DNA of 40,551 nt from Terriglobia bacterium (GTDB lineage: Bacteria > Acidobacteriota > Terriglobia > Terriglobales > Acidobacteriaceae): NCBI GenBank assembly GCA_021324365.1, contig JAJPJE010000072.1, positions 1 through 40,551 on the forward strand, written 5' to 3'. Below, one piece after another: positions 1-6,987 of the stretch. The position numbers and the translations under genes are program-made. How positions within the stretch are numbered: position 1 is the first letter of the stretch; each line of letters starts with the position of its first letter. The notes under the pieces are model-generated. The model searched no databases, was not told where the DNA came from, and saw only the letters and a list, made by a program, of their open reading frames with translations.

Positions 1-22
1 CCGGGCGCGCGGTAGCTCACCC

Positions 23-103
23 GGATCCTTCGCTCGCGATACCGCTGCTCGCTCGAGGATGACAAACAGGGCGGACAGGCCTGCCCTGAGCGAAGCCGAA
101 GGG
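23..103. repeat. Interspersed GC-rich repeat remnant upstream of the VOC gene
   Basis: The block holds GGATCCTTCGCTCGCGATA near position 23 and the string GAGCGAAGCCGAAGGG at 88-103. A near-identical GGATCCGTCGCTCGCGATA recurs at 17564-17582. This looks like a degenerate intergenic mosaic repeat. It reads open in one frame and so extends the first ORF upstream, but I treat it as non-coding. Confidence 0.5.
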
Positions 104-145
104 AATGTCCGCGCCACACAAACATGCTTACGGTACACTCGCACG

Positions 146-514
146 ATGATTCATCAGATCGTTCCTCTGTTCTTCACTACCGACATTCCACGCACGCTAG
201 CCGATTACAAGGACAAGCTGGGTTTCGAGTGCCTGGGTACGTGGCAGGATCCGCCGATCTACGCCATCGTGGCGTGCGATCGGCATGCGATCCACTTCCG
301 CTGCGCTGCGCCGCCCACTCCAAATCCGGAGAAATACGACGAGGAGTTGCTCGACGCCTATATTTACGTCGAAAGTGCGGACGCTCTTTATGCCGAGTAC
401 GCTGCCAAGGGCGTCGAATTCGTGCGAGGGCTTGGGAATATGCCATGGAACTCGCGCGAGTTTGTGGTGAAGGACTGCGATGGGCGTCTGCTGGCCTTCG
501 GCTCGAACTTATAG
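146..514 (+). CDS. VOC-fold (glyoxalase/bleomycin-resistance-like) protein
   Basis: A 122-residue single-domain protein of the vicinal-oxygen-chelate superfamily, which includes glyoxalase I, dioxygenases and antibiotic-binding proteins. It begins IVPLFFTTDIPRTLADYKDKLGF, the usual VOC opening strand and helix with the 'YxxxLGF' signature. The core has the HAIHF strand and ends FVVKDCDGRLLAFG, the typical last strand pair. The length fits one VOC domain. An in-frame ATG at 59 would add 29 residues translated from repeat DNA, so I start at 146. No good Shine-Dalgarno is visible. The substrate cannot be inferred, and the family includes both enzymes and binding proteins. It is convergent with the acyltransferase gene that follows. 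Confidence 0.8.
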   Translation: MIHQIVPLFFTTDIPRTLADYKDKLGFECLGTWQDPPIYAIVACDRHAIHFRCAAPPTPNPEKYDEELLDAYIYVESADALYAEYAAKGVEFVRGLGNMPWNSREFVVKDCDGRLLAFGSNL

Positions 515-530
515 GTCAATCGCAGAGAAA

Positions 531-1661
531 TCACGAAGCGGCGCCGGCGCCAAGAGGAGCGCTCGACCGCCCCCGTAGGCGCTTCGCTTCAGGTTTTCCA
601 AAGATGTGTGCCGTCAATAGCAGTCCGGAGAAGGTGATCGTCAGCAGGAATACCTGCCCCCATCCGGTTACCATCGAGGCGTTGCCCATCATCGTCAGTC
701 CAAAAAAGCAGAAGAACAGGTGGGCGCAGAATACCTGCAGCGAAGACTGCCCGAGCAGGACGAGCGGGTGCACGGCTAGCGGCTTCACCAGCCATTGGAA
801 GCGGATGAGGAGGACGGCGAACGCGCTGAAGTCGATAAGGCGAACCACGCCGAGATGCCATTTGTCCACGTTGAACGCCAGGCTGCCGAGTTCGAATCCC
901 GCGCCGACCATGTAGCGCAGTACCAGCAGAACAGGAACGATGAATATCGCCGGGATGGTTAGCCGCCGTGCCCATCTCGTTAGTGGCAGATCGTTTTTCG
1001 CCCAGCGCACGCCCAGCCACAGTCCGAGAATCCACAGAAATTGCCAGGCCCAAAGGTCGAATGATCCCATTTCGTTGAGCGGAATCTGCAATCCCACGTG
1101 GGCGAGGAAGTCGTGCGCGTACTGACGCAACCCAAATTGCGCGAACAGCCAGAAGAAGGCACTGAAGCCCAGGACGTATTTCCAGCCCCTGCGCATGGTC
1201 ACCATCAGGACGATGGGCGTGATCAGCAGAAACAGGATGTACATCGGCAGGATGTCGAGCAGTGGCGGACGATAGATCAGCAGGACGCCGTCGATGGCAG
1301 AGTGAATCGGCCCTACAGCGAAATAGTAGTCGAGCAGGTTATGAAGTCCGGGACGATTGCCGCGCTGGGCGATGGGCACGGCGATCAGGAAAGTAAGCGC
1401 GAGCAGAACGATGTGGTACCAGTAGAGCTTGAGTGTGCGCAGCGACAGCTTGCGATACATCGCGCGGAATCCGTCGCGGGATGCCGTTCGAAAGTAGATG
1501 TGCCCGGTAAACAGGGCCGATAGAAAGATGAAGCCCTCAGCAGCGGAGAAGAATCCGAGCGGCTGATTTACATAAGTGCTGATCACGGTAGGCAGATGGG
1601 TGAGCGTGATCCAGACGAGCATCAGCCCGCGAGCAGCATCGAGTTCAAGTCTGCGTTCCAA
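531..1661 (-). CDS. OpgC-like integral membrane acyltransferase
   Basis: A 376-residue polytopic membrane protein opening RRLELDAARGLMLVWITLTHLP. This is the N-terminal signature of the OpgC/acyltransferase-3-like family, in which a charged 'LDxxRG' precedes the first transmembrane helix. About ten hydrophobic segments follow. OpgC proteins transfer succinyl groups to periplasmic glucans, and relatives modify other envelope glycans. The acceptor here is unknown. The start codon is TTG. It is kept because the LDAARG motif lies at residues 7-12, as expected for a complete N-terminus. No opg partner genes are nearby, so the role in glucan modification is inferred from family only. Confidence 0.75.
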   Translation of the reverse strand: MERRLELDAARGLMLVWITLTHLPTVISTYVNQPLGFFSAAEGFIFLSALFTGHIYFRTASRDGFRAMYRKLSLRTLKLYWYHIVLLALTFLIAVPIAQRGNRPGLHNLLDYYFAVGPIHSAIDGVLLIYRPPLLDILPMYILFLLITPIVLMVTMRRGWKYVLGFSAFFWLFAQFGLRQYAHDFLAHVGLQIPLNEMGSFDLWAWQFLWILGLWLGVRWAKNDLPLTRWARRLTIPAIFIVPVLLVLRYMVGAGFELGSLAFNVDKWHLGVVRLIDFSAFAVLLIRFQWLVKPLAVHPLVLLGQSSLQVFCAHLFFCFFGLTMMGNASMVTGWGQVFLLTITFSGLLLTAHIFGKPEAKRLRGRSSAPLGAGAAS

Positions 1662-2003
1662 AGAGTCCCCATCCAGAGGCCCCCACAGGCTTCTCAGGAC
1701 TTGCGATCGGCGTTACAGGTTAGATGAAAATCGCATAAAGCCGGCTTACCCGGTTACAAATGTTTACGTTCAGCCAGATCGGTTTCTTTTCTATAGGTTG
1801 GCCGGAAAAGGCCAGAAGAATACAAATCTTTTACACAAGCAGGGCTTTCGGGGCTGCGCAGCAGCTAGACGGTCACTTGCGAGTAGCTGACTTACAGTCC
1901 CACCGTTCGGGGTGGGCTAAAGCTCGCCATTAAGACGGCGCGGCTGAGGCGATAAGACGGCACAGCTGAGGCGACGCCGCTTCATAGCGGGAAGCATTCA
2001 GAT
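1662..2003. other. Gene-free stretch with hairpin and short tandem duplication
   Basis: This stretch lies between the 3' end of the radical SAM gene and the 5' end of the OpgC-like gene, both on the minus strand. It contains a CCCACC/GGTGGG hairpin near 1899-1917 followed by a 22-bp tandem duplication at 1931-1974. The middle (about 1730-1840) is less GC-rich than its surroundings and probably carries the OpgC promoter, although I could not pick a convincing -35/-10 pair. No ORF here is credible. Confidence 0.4.
1931..1974. repeat. Two-copy 22-bp direct tandem repeat
   Basis: Two adjacent 22-bp units, 1931-1952 and 1953-1974, start TAAGACGGC and end GCTGAGGCGA. They differ at two positions only. 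They sit about 30 bp beyond the radical SAM stop codon on the minus strand. Confidence 0.7.
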
Positions 2004-3650
2004 CTACGAAGATGCTGCCCAGTTGCGGCGCTCGAGAAAAGTCGGTGGCTCGTAGGTTGTGCCTCGGGCAAGGCGACGTTCTTCCCGCCTGGTGCTCCAG
2101 AGCATGAACGGACCGGCCAGGCGCGAGACCCAACGCGTAAACGAACCGAATTCTATTTCGAGTTCGCGGCGCAGTTCGCCGATGCGCCCGCTGATTTCGG
2201 CGTTCGAGCCACGGAGTTGACGCTCCATCGCCCAGAGTGCAGGGCCGTAAGTTTTTCGAAGTTCCTGGGCTTCGCGCTCGTAGCGCTGGCGCACACGCGC
2301 ATCGGGATGGTTCTTGTATTTGCGCCAGCCCTGAAGCGTGGTGCGGCAGATGCGGTAAATACTGGGGCCATTCAATTCGAAGTCACGCGTGAAGGCCCAG
2401 TCGAGGAAGCGTTTGGAATCATCACGGCCGATGGCGGCGTGCTTGAAGTTAAATTTGAACTGGCCGTGAATGTCGGCAAGATCGCCGGGGAGAAGACGCC
2501 CCTGATCGAGCATCTCTTTGTACAGAGGCGTGCCGGGGACGGGAGTGTAGAGCATGAACTGGTGAAATTCGGTGTCGTGCGCGATGGCCTGCTCCACTTC
2601 ATCACGAATATTTTCGGGCGTGTGATGCTCGAGTCCGATGATCGTCGATCCCAGAGCCTTGATGCCATGTTCGCGCAGTTCGCGGACAAGTTGGACCGTG
2701 TCGGTGCCGTTCAGTTTGTCGTAGCTGCTCTGGCGCGATTCAAGGCCCATCCAGATCCAACTCACGCCCAGGTCCACTAGTTCTTCGACCGTGTACTTGC
2801 GGATCGCATTGGCGGAAGCGAAAACATAGAAGCCCCAGCTCTTATTGTGGGCTTTCATCAGTGCCAGCAGTTCGATTGCGCGGTGGCGGTACAGCAGGAA
2901 GTTCTCATCCATGATGAAGAAGAAGCGTGTGTTGGTTTTCGCTTCCATCTCGCACATGATGTCGAAGAGCTCGCGTCCGGTCTCATAGAAGTTGACCGAC
3001 TTGCCTTTACCGCCGAAAAACGCTGATGTCGTGCAGAAGTTGCAGCCCATAGGGCAACCGACAGAAGGAATGATCGTGACAGCGATGTCGGCGGGCTTCT
3101 CGTTCAGCTTGCGTCCCATGATGCGGAAATCGAAGCCCGACGTGATGCGCGGATGTCGGAATGGCGCGTTTGGATCTTCACCCAGGTATTCGCGCATCCA
3201 CCGTATGCCTTCGCCCTTCACGATGTGGTCGGCATCGATCATGCGTTCGAGTCCGGGAATGGCGGCGACGTGCCCCCCGACCACTATTGTCGACGCGGGC
3301 GAGAGTTTGCGAATGATACGGCACATCTCGCGAACTTTGCCGACGTTTACGATGATGGAGGAGATGCCGATGATGTCGTACTGCTGCTCGGTAATTTCGC
3401 GTGCGAAGGCTTCGCGCGTGGGAAAGTCCAGGACGGTGCAGGGAGCCGAGATGTTTTCCTGGATCATCATGATTCCCCAGGAACGGTGAAACAGCCTCGG
3501 GGAGTATGCGCCCTGCATACGAGTGACCTGGTTGTAGTACAACTCCATGGGGTTGATGGAGCGGCTGCCGAATTCGTCGTCCTGCGCGTAGGGACCAAAC
3601 ACAGACGATAAGAGAACGCGAGCGCTGGTCCCCTTAGGATGCATCTCCAT
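2004..3650 (-). CDS. B12-binding-domain radical SAM enzyme
   Basis: A 548-residue protein with the two-part layout of cobalamin-binding radical SAM enzymes. Residues about 50-155 look like a Rossmann-type B12-binding domain, including YDIIGISSIIVNVGKV and IVVGGHVAA. The classical DxHxxG cobalamin-ligand motif is not evident. The radical SAM core starts with IPSVGCPMGCNFC, placing the cluster cysteines at C199, C203 and C206 (CxxxCxxC). Downstream core elements include FFFIMDENFLL and WIWMGLESR. The C-terminal 130 residues are basic and partly helical. The ATG at 3650 has an AGGAGGT Shine-Dalgarno 12 nt upstream (3663-3669). Families of this shape include hopanoid and tetrapyrrole methylases and lipid-modifying enzymes. 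I cannot assign the substrate. Confidence 0.85.
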   Translation of the reverse strand: MEMHPKGTSARVLLSSVFGPYAQDDEFGSRSINPMELYYNQVTRMQGAYSPRLFHRSWGIMMIQENISAPCTVLDFPTREAFAREITEQQYDIIGISSIIVNVGKVREMCRIIRKLSPASTIVVGGHVAAIPGLERMIDADHIVKGEGIRWMREYLGEDPNAPFRHPRITSGFDFRIMGRKLNEKPADIAVTIIPSVGCPMGCNFCTTSAFFGGKGKSVNFYETGRELFDIMCEMEAKTNTRFFFIMDENFLLYRHRAIELLALMKAHNKSWGFYVFASANAIRKYTVEELVDLGVSWIWMGLESRQSSYDKLNGTDTVQLVRELREHGIKALGSTIIGLEHHTPENIRDEVEQAIAHDTEFHQFMLYTPVPGTPLYKEMLDQGRLLPGDLADIHGQFKFNFKHAAIGRDDSKRFLDWAFTRDFELNGPSIYRICRTTLQGWRKYKNHPDARVRQRYEREAQELRKTYGPALWAMERQLRGSNAEISGRIGELRRELEIEFGSFTRWVSRLAGPFMLWSTRREERRLARGTTYEPPTFLERRNWAASS

Positions 3651-3662
3651 ACTGCGGGTACG

Positions 3663-3669
3663 ACCTCCT
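3663..3669 (-). promoter_or_regulatory. Strong Shine-Dalgarno of the B12/radical SAM gene
   Basis: AGGAGGT on the minus strand, a full anti-SD match, lies 12 nt before the ATG at 3650. It supports that start over downstream methionines. Confidence 0.7.
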
Positions 3670-3810
3670 CTTGAAAGCGCAATGGTAGTAATAGGCGGCT
3701 CCTGAACGCAGTGAGATCAGCACATCAGCAGGGGGAATTACAAAAGAATTACAAAGATGAGCGGCGTTCTTCCTGGTATTCGGTCCAGCAAGCGCAAAGA
3801 ATCCCGAGAC

Positions 3811-5217
3811 TTAGTGCGAACTGGCCCAGCGGTCAATGTACTGCTGCGCAGCGAACTTCTTGAGCGTGCTATCGTGCGACATGTAACGGATCAGACCAAA
3901 AATCGGTCGGGGAAACCAAGGGCGATCCATTTTCCCGGCAATGGACCAGGCAATCCCGAGATAGCCGTTGGGGTCGCGGCCGTCAAGGAAGTATTTGTCG
4001 TTCAAATAGACGGTGGTTTCGTATGCCTGATAGGGATTGGCCGACCATTCTAGAATCTTCTTCGCCCAATACATGCGCATGTAGTTGTGCATCCAGCCGG
4101 TTTTGAGCATTTGACGTTGTGCAGCATTCCAGAGTTCATCGTGCGTTTCTGCATGCTCAAGTTCCAGGCGCGTATATAGGAACGGGCGCCGGTCGGAAAT
4201 GTGCTCGGCAAGCGTTTTCCTGGCCCAGGGCTCAGCGCACTCAAAGTTGTCGTACTCAGGGTGGAAGCGGACAAAATTGATAGCCAGTTCTCGCCAGGTA
4301 ATGAGTTGATCGAGATAGGCGCTCTTGTCCGCCTCGGACGCGTTCGACGCTTGGATGGCACGAGCAACGGTAACCGGGCTGATTTGTCCGAAGTGGAGAT
4401 ACGGTGAGAGCGAACTGGTGCCGTCCATCTCCGGATGATTGCGATCTACGTTGTAAGTGCGGAGCGCACCTGAGGTGAATTGCTTCAGGCACCGCAGAGC
4501 TTCCGTAGTACCTCCGCAAAAACTGCTGACGGGAGAAGCGGAGTTGTCGACTGGCCAATCCCGAAGAATGTCGAAATCTGTAGGAAGTGATTGAATGCTT
4601 TTCGATGCTCTCCATGAGTGTTTTGCTTTGGAGTTCTTACTGCGAACGAGAAAGTGGTTCAGGTGACCCTGGATAGCAGGTCGAATAAAGCGTGCCGCGG
4701 TGAAGCGCTTATTCAACAGTGTGCCGGGGATAACAACGTCGGAATCGACCGTCCAGAAAGGAACGCGAAGCTCTTGGGTGGCAATCTGGCGCCAGTGCTC
4801 CGGTTCGCGTAATGGATTTTCGTCTCCGACGACCAGCGCTGGTTTCACTTCTGCGCAAAAGCGCAGCAGGCTGTGGTCGGGATAGCGGCGAAGCACAAAT
4901 CCAATGTCGCGCTTCGCAAGCTCGGCAGCAATGTCGGAAATGCCTTCGGCAAGGAATTTGTAATGACGCAGATTTGCATGCGGGTAGAAGGGCACTGGCG
5001 CAAAGAAAACCAGCACAGGCTTGCCGAGCAGATTTGCGGCTTCTACCGCAGTGTCCAGAGCTGGATTATCCAGCGCGCGTTGCGAGCGCTGCATCCAGTA
5101 GACCACGCACGATCCTTCCCTGAGGGGTTCGCCTGTACGGCGAACTGTTACTCGGGGATCTTCAATGAGAGTCTTCCAATTCAATCCAGGTCGCGTCAGG
5201 AGCTTCGCACCAGCCAT
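3811..5217 (-). CDS. phr: Class II CPD photolyase (deoxyribodipyrimidine photo-lyase)
   Basis: A 468-residue flavoprotein that repairs UV-induced cyclobutane pyrimidine dimers using blue light. The N-terminal half has the Rossmann antenna domain (CVVYWMQRSQRALDNPAL, about residues 37-54), and the WMQRSQR motif is diagnostic of class II enzymes. The C-terminal FAD-binding helical domain contains WMHNYMRMYWAKKILEW and LDGRDPNGYLGIAWSIAGKMDRPW, both class II hallmarks. The length matches the family. The start overlaps the upstream chelatase-like gene by 22 bp, so translation of the two is probably coupled. A mid-protein segment (SKNSKAKHSWRASKSIQSLP) seems less conserved and may be a linker. Confidence 0.93.
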   Translation of the reverse strand: MAGAKLLTRPGLNWKTLIEDPRVTVRRTGEPLREGSCVVYWMQRSQRALDNPALDTAVEAANLLGKPVLVFFAPVPFYPHANLRHYKFLAEGISDIAAELAKRDIGFVLRRYPDHSLLRFCAEVKPALVVGDENPLREPEHWRQIATQELRVPFWTVDSDVVIPGTLLNKRFTAARFIRPAIQGHLNHFLVRSKNSKAKHSWRASKSIQSLPTDFDILRDWPVDNSASPVSSFCGGTTEALRCLKQFTSGALRTYNVDRNHPEMDGTSSLSPYLHFGQISPVTVARAIQASNASEADKSAYLDQLITWRELAINFVRFHPEYDNFECAEPWARKTLAEHISDRRPFLYTRLELEHAETHDELWNAAQRQMLKTGWMHNYMRMYWAKKILEWSANPYQAYETTVYLNDKYFLDGRDPNGYLGIAWSIAGKMDRPWFPRPIFGLIRYMSHDSTLKKFAAQQYIDRWASSH

Positions 5218-5696
5218 TTTGGCATAACGTGTTCTGACATGATCTGCCAGATCAGCCGCTGGAAACGCGGATCTTCATTGATGGCGGGCAGCAGTTCGAT
5301 TTCGACCGCGGCGTACTTGTGGCACAACGACTGCAGCAGTTCTGGGACCTCGTCCGTCACGCGTTCCTCATGCGAGAGAAACAGGGGAAGAACACGAAAC
5401 TGGTGGACACGACGAGAGAGTAGATCTTCAATGACTTCCGGCAAAGATGGCGAGATAAAGCGCAGGTACGCAACCCGCACTGAGTCGCGGCCAAAATTGC
5501 GTTGCGCTCGATCGCCAATCCTATCCAGGGGCACGCGCCAGCAGGGGTCCTTGCTGCCATGCGCAAGCATTATGAGAGTCGACCGTGTCGCCGAATTCCG
5601 ATCAGCCAGGACAGGCAGTTGTTCAAAGCTATCTTGATCCGATGATGCGAACAACTCCGTTGCAATAAAGAAGGTTACTGGGTCGAGTTCAGCCAT
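5196..5696 (-). CDS. CbiX/SirB-like sirohydrochlorin chelatase-family protein
   Basis: A 166-residue single-domain (short-form) member of the CbiX/SirB family, which inserts Co2+ or Fe2+ into sirohydrochlorin for B12 or siroheme. The STLIMLAHGSKD strand at about residues 39-50 supplies the conserved metal-binding His46. The second conserved block reads FRVLPLFLSHEERVTDEVPELL, close to the family's 'PLFLxxGxHvxxDIP'. The second His is shifted (SHEE instead of GxH), so catalytic competence is uncertain. The first 40 residues are an extra leader not typical of the family. The ATG at 5696 is supported by a GAGGATAG Shine-Dalgarno right before it. The gene overlaps phr, and no other tetrapyrrole genes are visible nearby. 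Confidence 0.75.
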   Translation of the reverse strand: MAELDPVTFFIATELFASSDQDSFEQLPVLADRNSATRSTLIMLAHGSKDPCWRVPLDRIGDRAQRNFGRDSVRVAYLRFISPSLPEVIEDLLSRRVHQFRVLPLFLSHEERVTDEVPELLQSLCHKYAAVEIELLPAINEDPRFQRLIWQIMSEHVMPKWLVRSS

Positions 5697-5852
5697 CTAT
5701 CCTCGATAATAGAGGTGGGCGTAACAGGACACTTCCGCGCGCTCACGCGTGCGGCCTACCGCCCTGCCACGCCCTGTGTCGGGCATCATGTCCGGAGGGA
5801 CATGAGTTTCCTAGACCTCTTACCTATTATCGACGTCGGAGTTTCGGGTTTG
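5697..5852. repeat. Inverted-repeat-bounded intergenic element
   Basis: The imperfect inverted repeat TCGATAATAGAGGT (5703-5716) and ACCTCT-TACC-TATTATCGA (5815-5833) bounds a 130-bp stretch. That stretch also contains the hairpin CATGTCC-GGA-GGGACATG near 5787-5804. The structure resembles a small palindromic mosaic element. No protein-coding gene is visible in it. Confidence 0.45.
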
Positions 5853-6161
5853 TTACAGCGCTAGACGAAATGAATTCCAGTGCTGACGGACTAAAAGATT
5901 GGTAGCTGGTTCTGCATTTTTCCTGCCAGATACACCAAGAAATGCCCATTTTTTCGGTTCGCATCGATCGGGTTCGTCGACAGGAGAACCCGGCTCAGTG
6001 TCAGGGTCGTCCGGAGGCTCTTCGACCGGAGCAGGGGGAGTTTGCGTCGGAGGTTGAGGTGGCTCGCCATCGTTACGCGGTGCCAGGAGATGCAACCTGC
6101 GAAAGAAGTCCCAGGTTCGCGTCTGTCGACAGGGCGCGAGCCTGGGTCGCTTAAGTTTCAT
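5853..6161 (-). CDS. Doubtful small Pro/acidic-rich protein
   Basis: A 102-residue reading frame whose ATG overlaps the stop of the upstream H1-like gene as ATGA (6158-6161), the arrangement of a coupled pair. The middle is PPQPPTQTPPAPVEEPPDD followed by more acidic and proline residues, a low-complexity linker-like composition. The N-terminal 20 codons overlap an inverted repeat (6110-6146) that has a second copy at 13523-13557, so at least that part is repeat-derived. I recognise no family. It could be a real small protein carrying a repeat insertion, or an accidental open frame in repeat DNA. Confidence 0.35.
   Translation of the reverse strand: MKLKRPRLAPCRQTRTWDFFRRLHLLAPRNDGEPPQPPTQTPPAPVEEPPDDPDTEPGSPVDEPDRCEPKKWAFLGVSGRKNAEPATNLLVRQHWNSFRLAL
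6110..6146. repeat. CCCAGGTTCGCG / CGCGAGCCTGGG inverted repeat
   Basis: Twelve-base arms with one mismatch (6110-6121 and 6135-6146). A relative with the same CCCAGGTT...AACCTGGG arms is at 13523-13557. This copy lies inside the doubtful small ORF next to the H1-like gene. Confidence 0.55.
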
Positions 6162-6895
6162 GCTGCGCGGCCGTTCTGACGGCCGCGCGCGGAAGAGGTA
6201 CGCCGCGAACGTGAGCTGGCGCGTTCCGATGTCGCCGAGGTTGAACGAGTGCTGCGCGCTGCTTTCTTTCCCGTGGATTGTCGTGAACTGGACTGTCCGC
6301 GCGAGGATGTCCTGCGAGAACGCGATCCCGTGCTGCGAGTGCCTGCCGACGCACGCTTCGACGCGCTGCGCCCCGAAGCGCTACGTCTGCCGGAAGCCGT
6401 CTTACGAGACGATGACCGCGAGGCAGATTTCCGCGATGCCGTTCGTGAACCTGACGCCTTGCGCGCAGAAGTGGACCGCGAGCCCTTGCCTTTTCCGTGA
6501 CTGCGCGCTTCACTGGAACGGGCTCTTGCCGAACGAGCGCCGCCACGGTGGCCGCGCACGGACCGCCGGCTGGCTTTGATGTCTCCCTCTTCGCGCGCTT
6601 CAGCCGTTCCGCGCGCAATAATCTTATTGAAATTGCTCTGCTGGCCGCGTGCCGTTTCTTCCTGGAATAACAAGGCAAGTCCGCGCTCATCGAACTTCTG
6701 GAACCAGTCATCCCAGGAAATCGGCTGCAGCGACTGATCGCGAGCGCCGGGAGCACCGGGAAATTCCAGCCGAAGCATGCCAATGTCTCCTTCTTCACCA
6801 GTCCCACGAACGCACGCGGGTTCAGCGCCGCGATCCTCCGCCCATTTCCGAATTTCGTCATGATCGGTGCTTACTCTGCTTTGCGCGCTCGCCAT
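6158..6895 (-). CDS. Conserved small domain fused to a histone-H1-like Ser/Arg-rich tail
   Basis: A 245-residue protein in two halves. Residues about 9-95 form a compact acidic domain (STDHDEIRKWAEDRGAEPA, then GDIGMLRLEFPG, then ISWDDWFQKFDERGLALLFQE). I recognise this as a conserved bacterial hypothetical domain, sometimes mislabelled as branching enzyme. Residues about 100-245 are almost entirely Ser, Arg, Ala, Lys, Gly and Thr, with repeats such as SRTASRKSASRSSSRKTASG, like bacterial histone-H1/Hc1-type DNA-binding tails. Nucleic-acid binding is inferred from the charge. The ATG at 6895 has a TGAGGAGAT Shine-Dalgarno (6903-6909). The gene is the last clear one in the minus-strand run headed by crcB, 92 bp after mrpD. 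Confidence 0.8.
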   Translation of the reverse strand: MASAQSRVSTDHDEIRKWAEDRGAEPACVRGTGEEGDIGMLRLEFPGAPGARDQSLQPISWDDWFQKFDERGLALLFQEETARGQQSNFNKIIARGTAEAREEGDIKASRRSVRGHRGGARSARARSSEARSHGKGKGSRSTSARKASGSRTASRKSASRSSSRKTASGRRSASGRSASKRASAGTRSTGSRSRRTSSRGQSSSRQSTGKKAARSTRSTSATSERASSRSRRTSSARGRQNGRAA

Positions 6896-6987
6896 GGCAT
6901 CATCTCCTCAAAAATGAAGTTCCGTATCCTTTAAGTAGTTGCGCCGAAGGAGAAGGGCGTTGCTTATCGGATTGCGAGAAGGTGCAG

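Noticed and set aside
2217-2780. 187-codon plus-strand frame opposite the radical SAM gene
   Set aside because: Antisense shadow produced by GC-rich codon usage, with no domain match.
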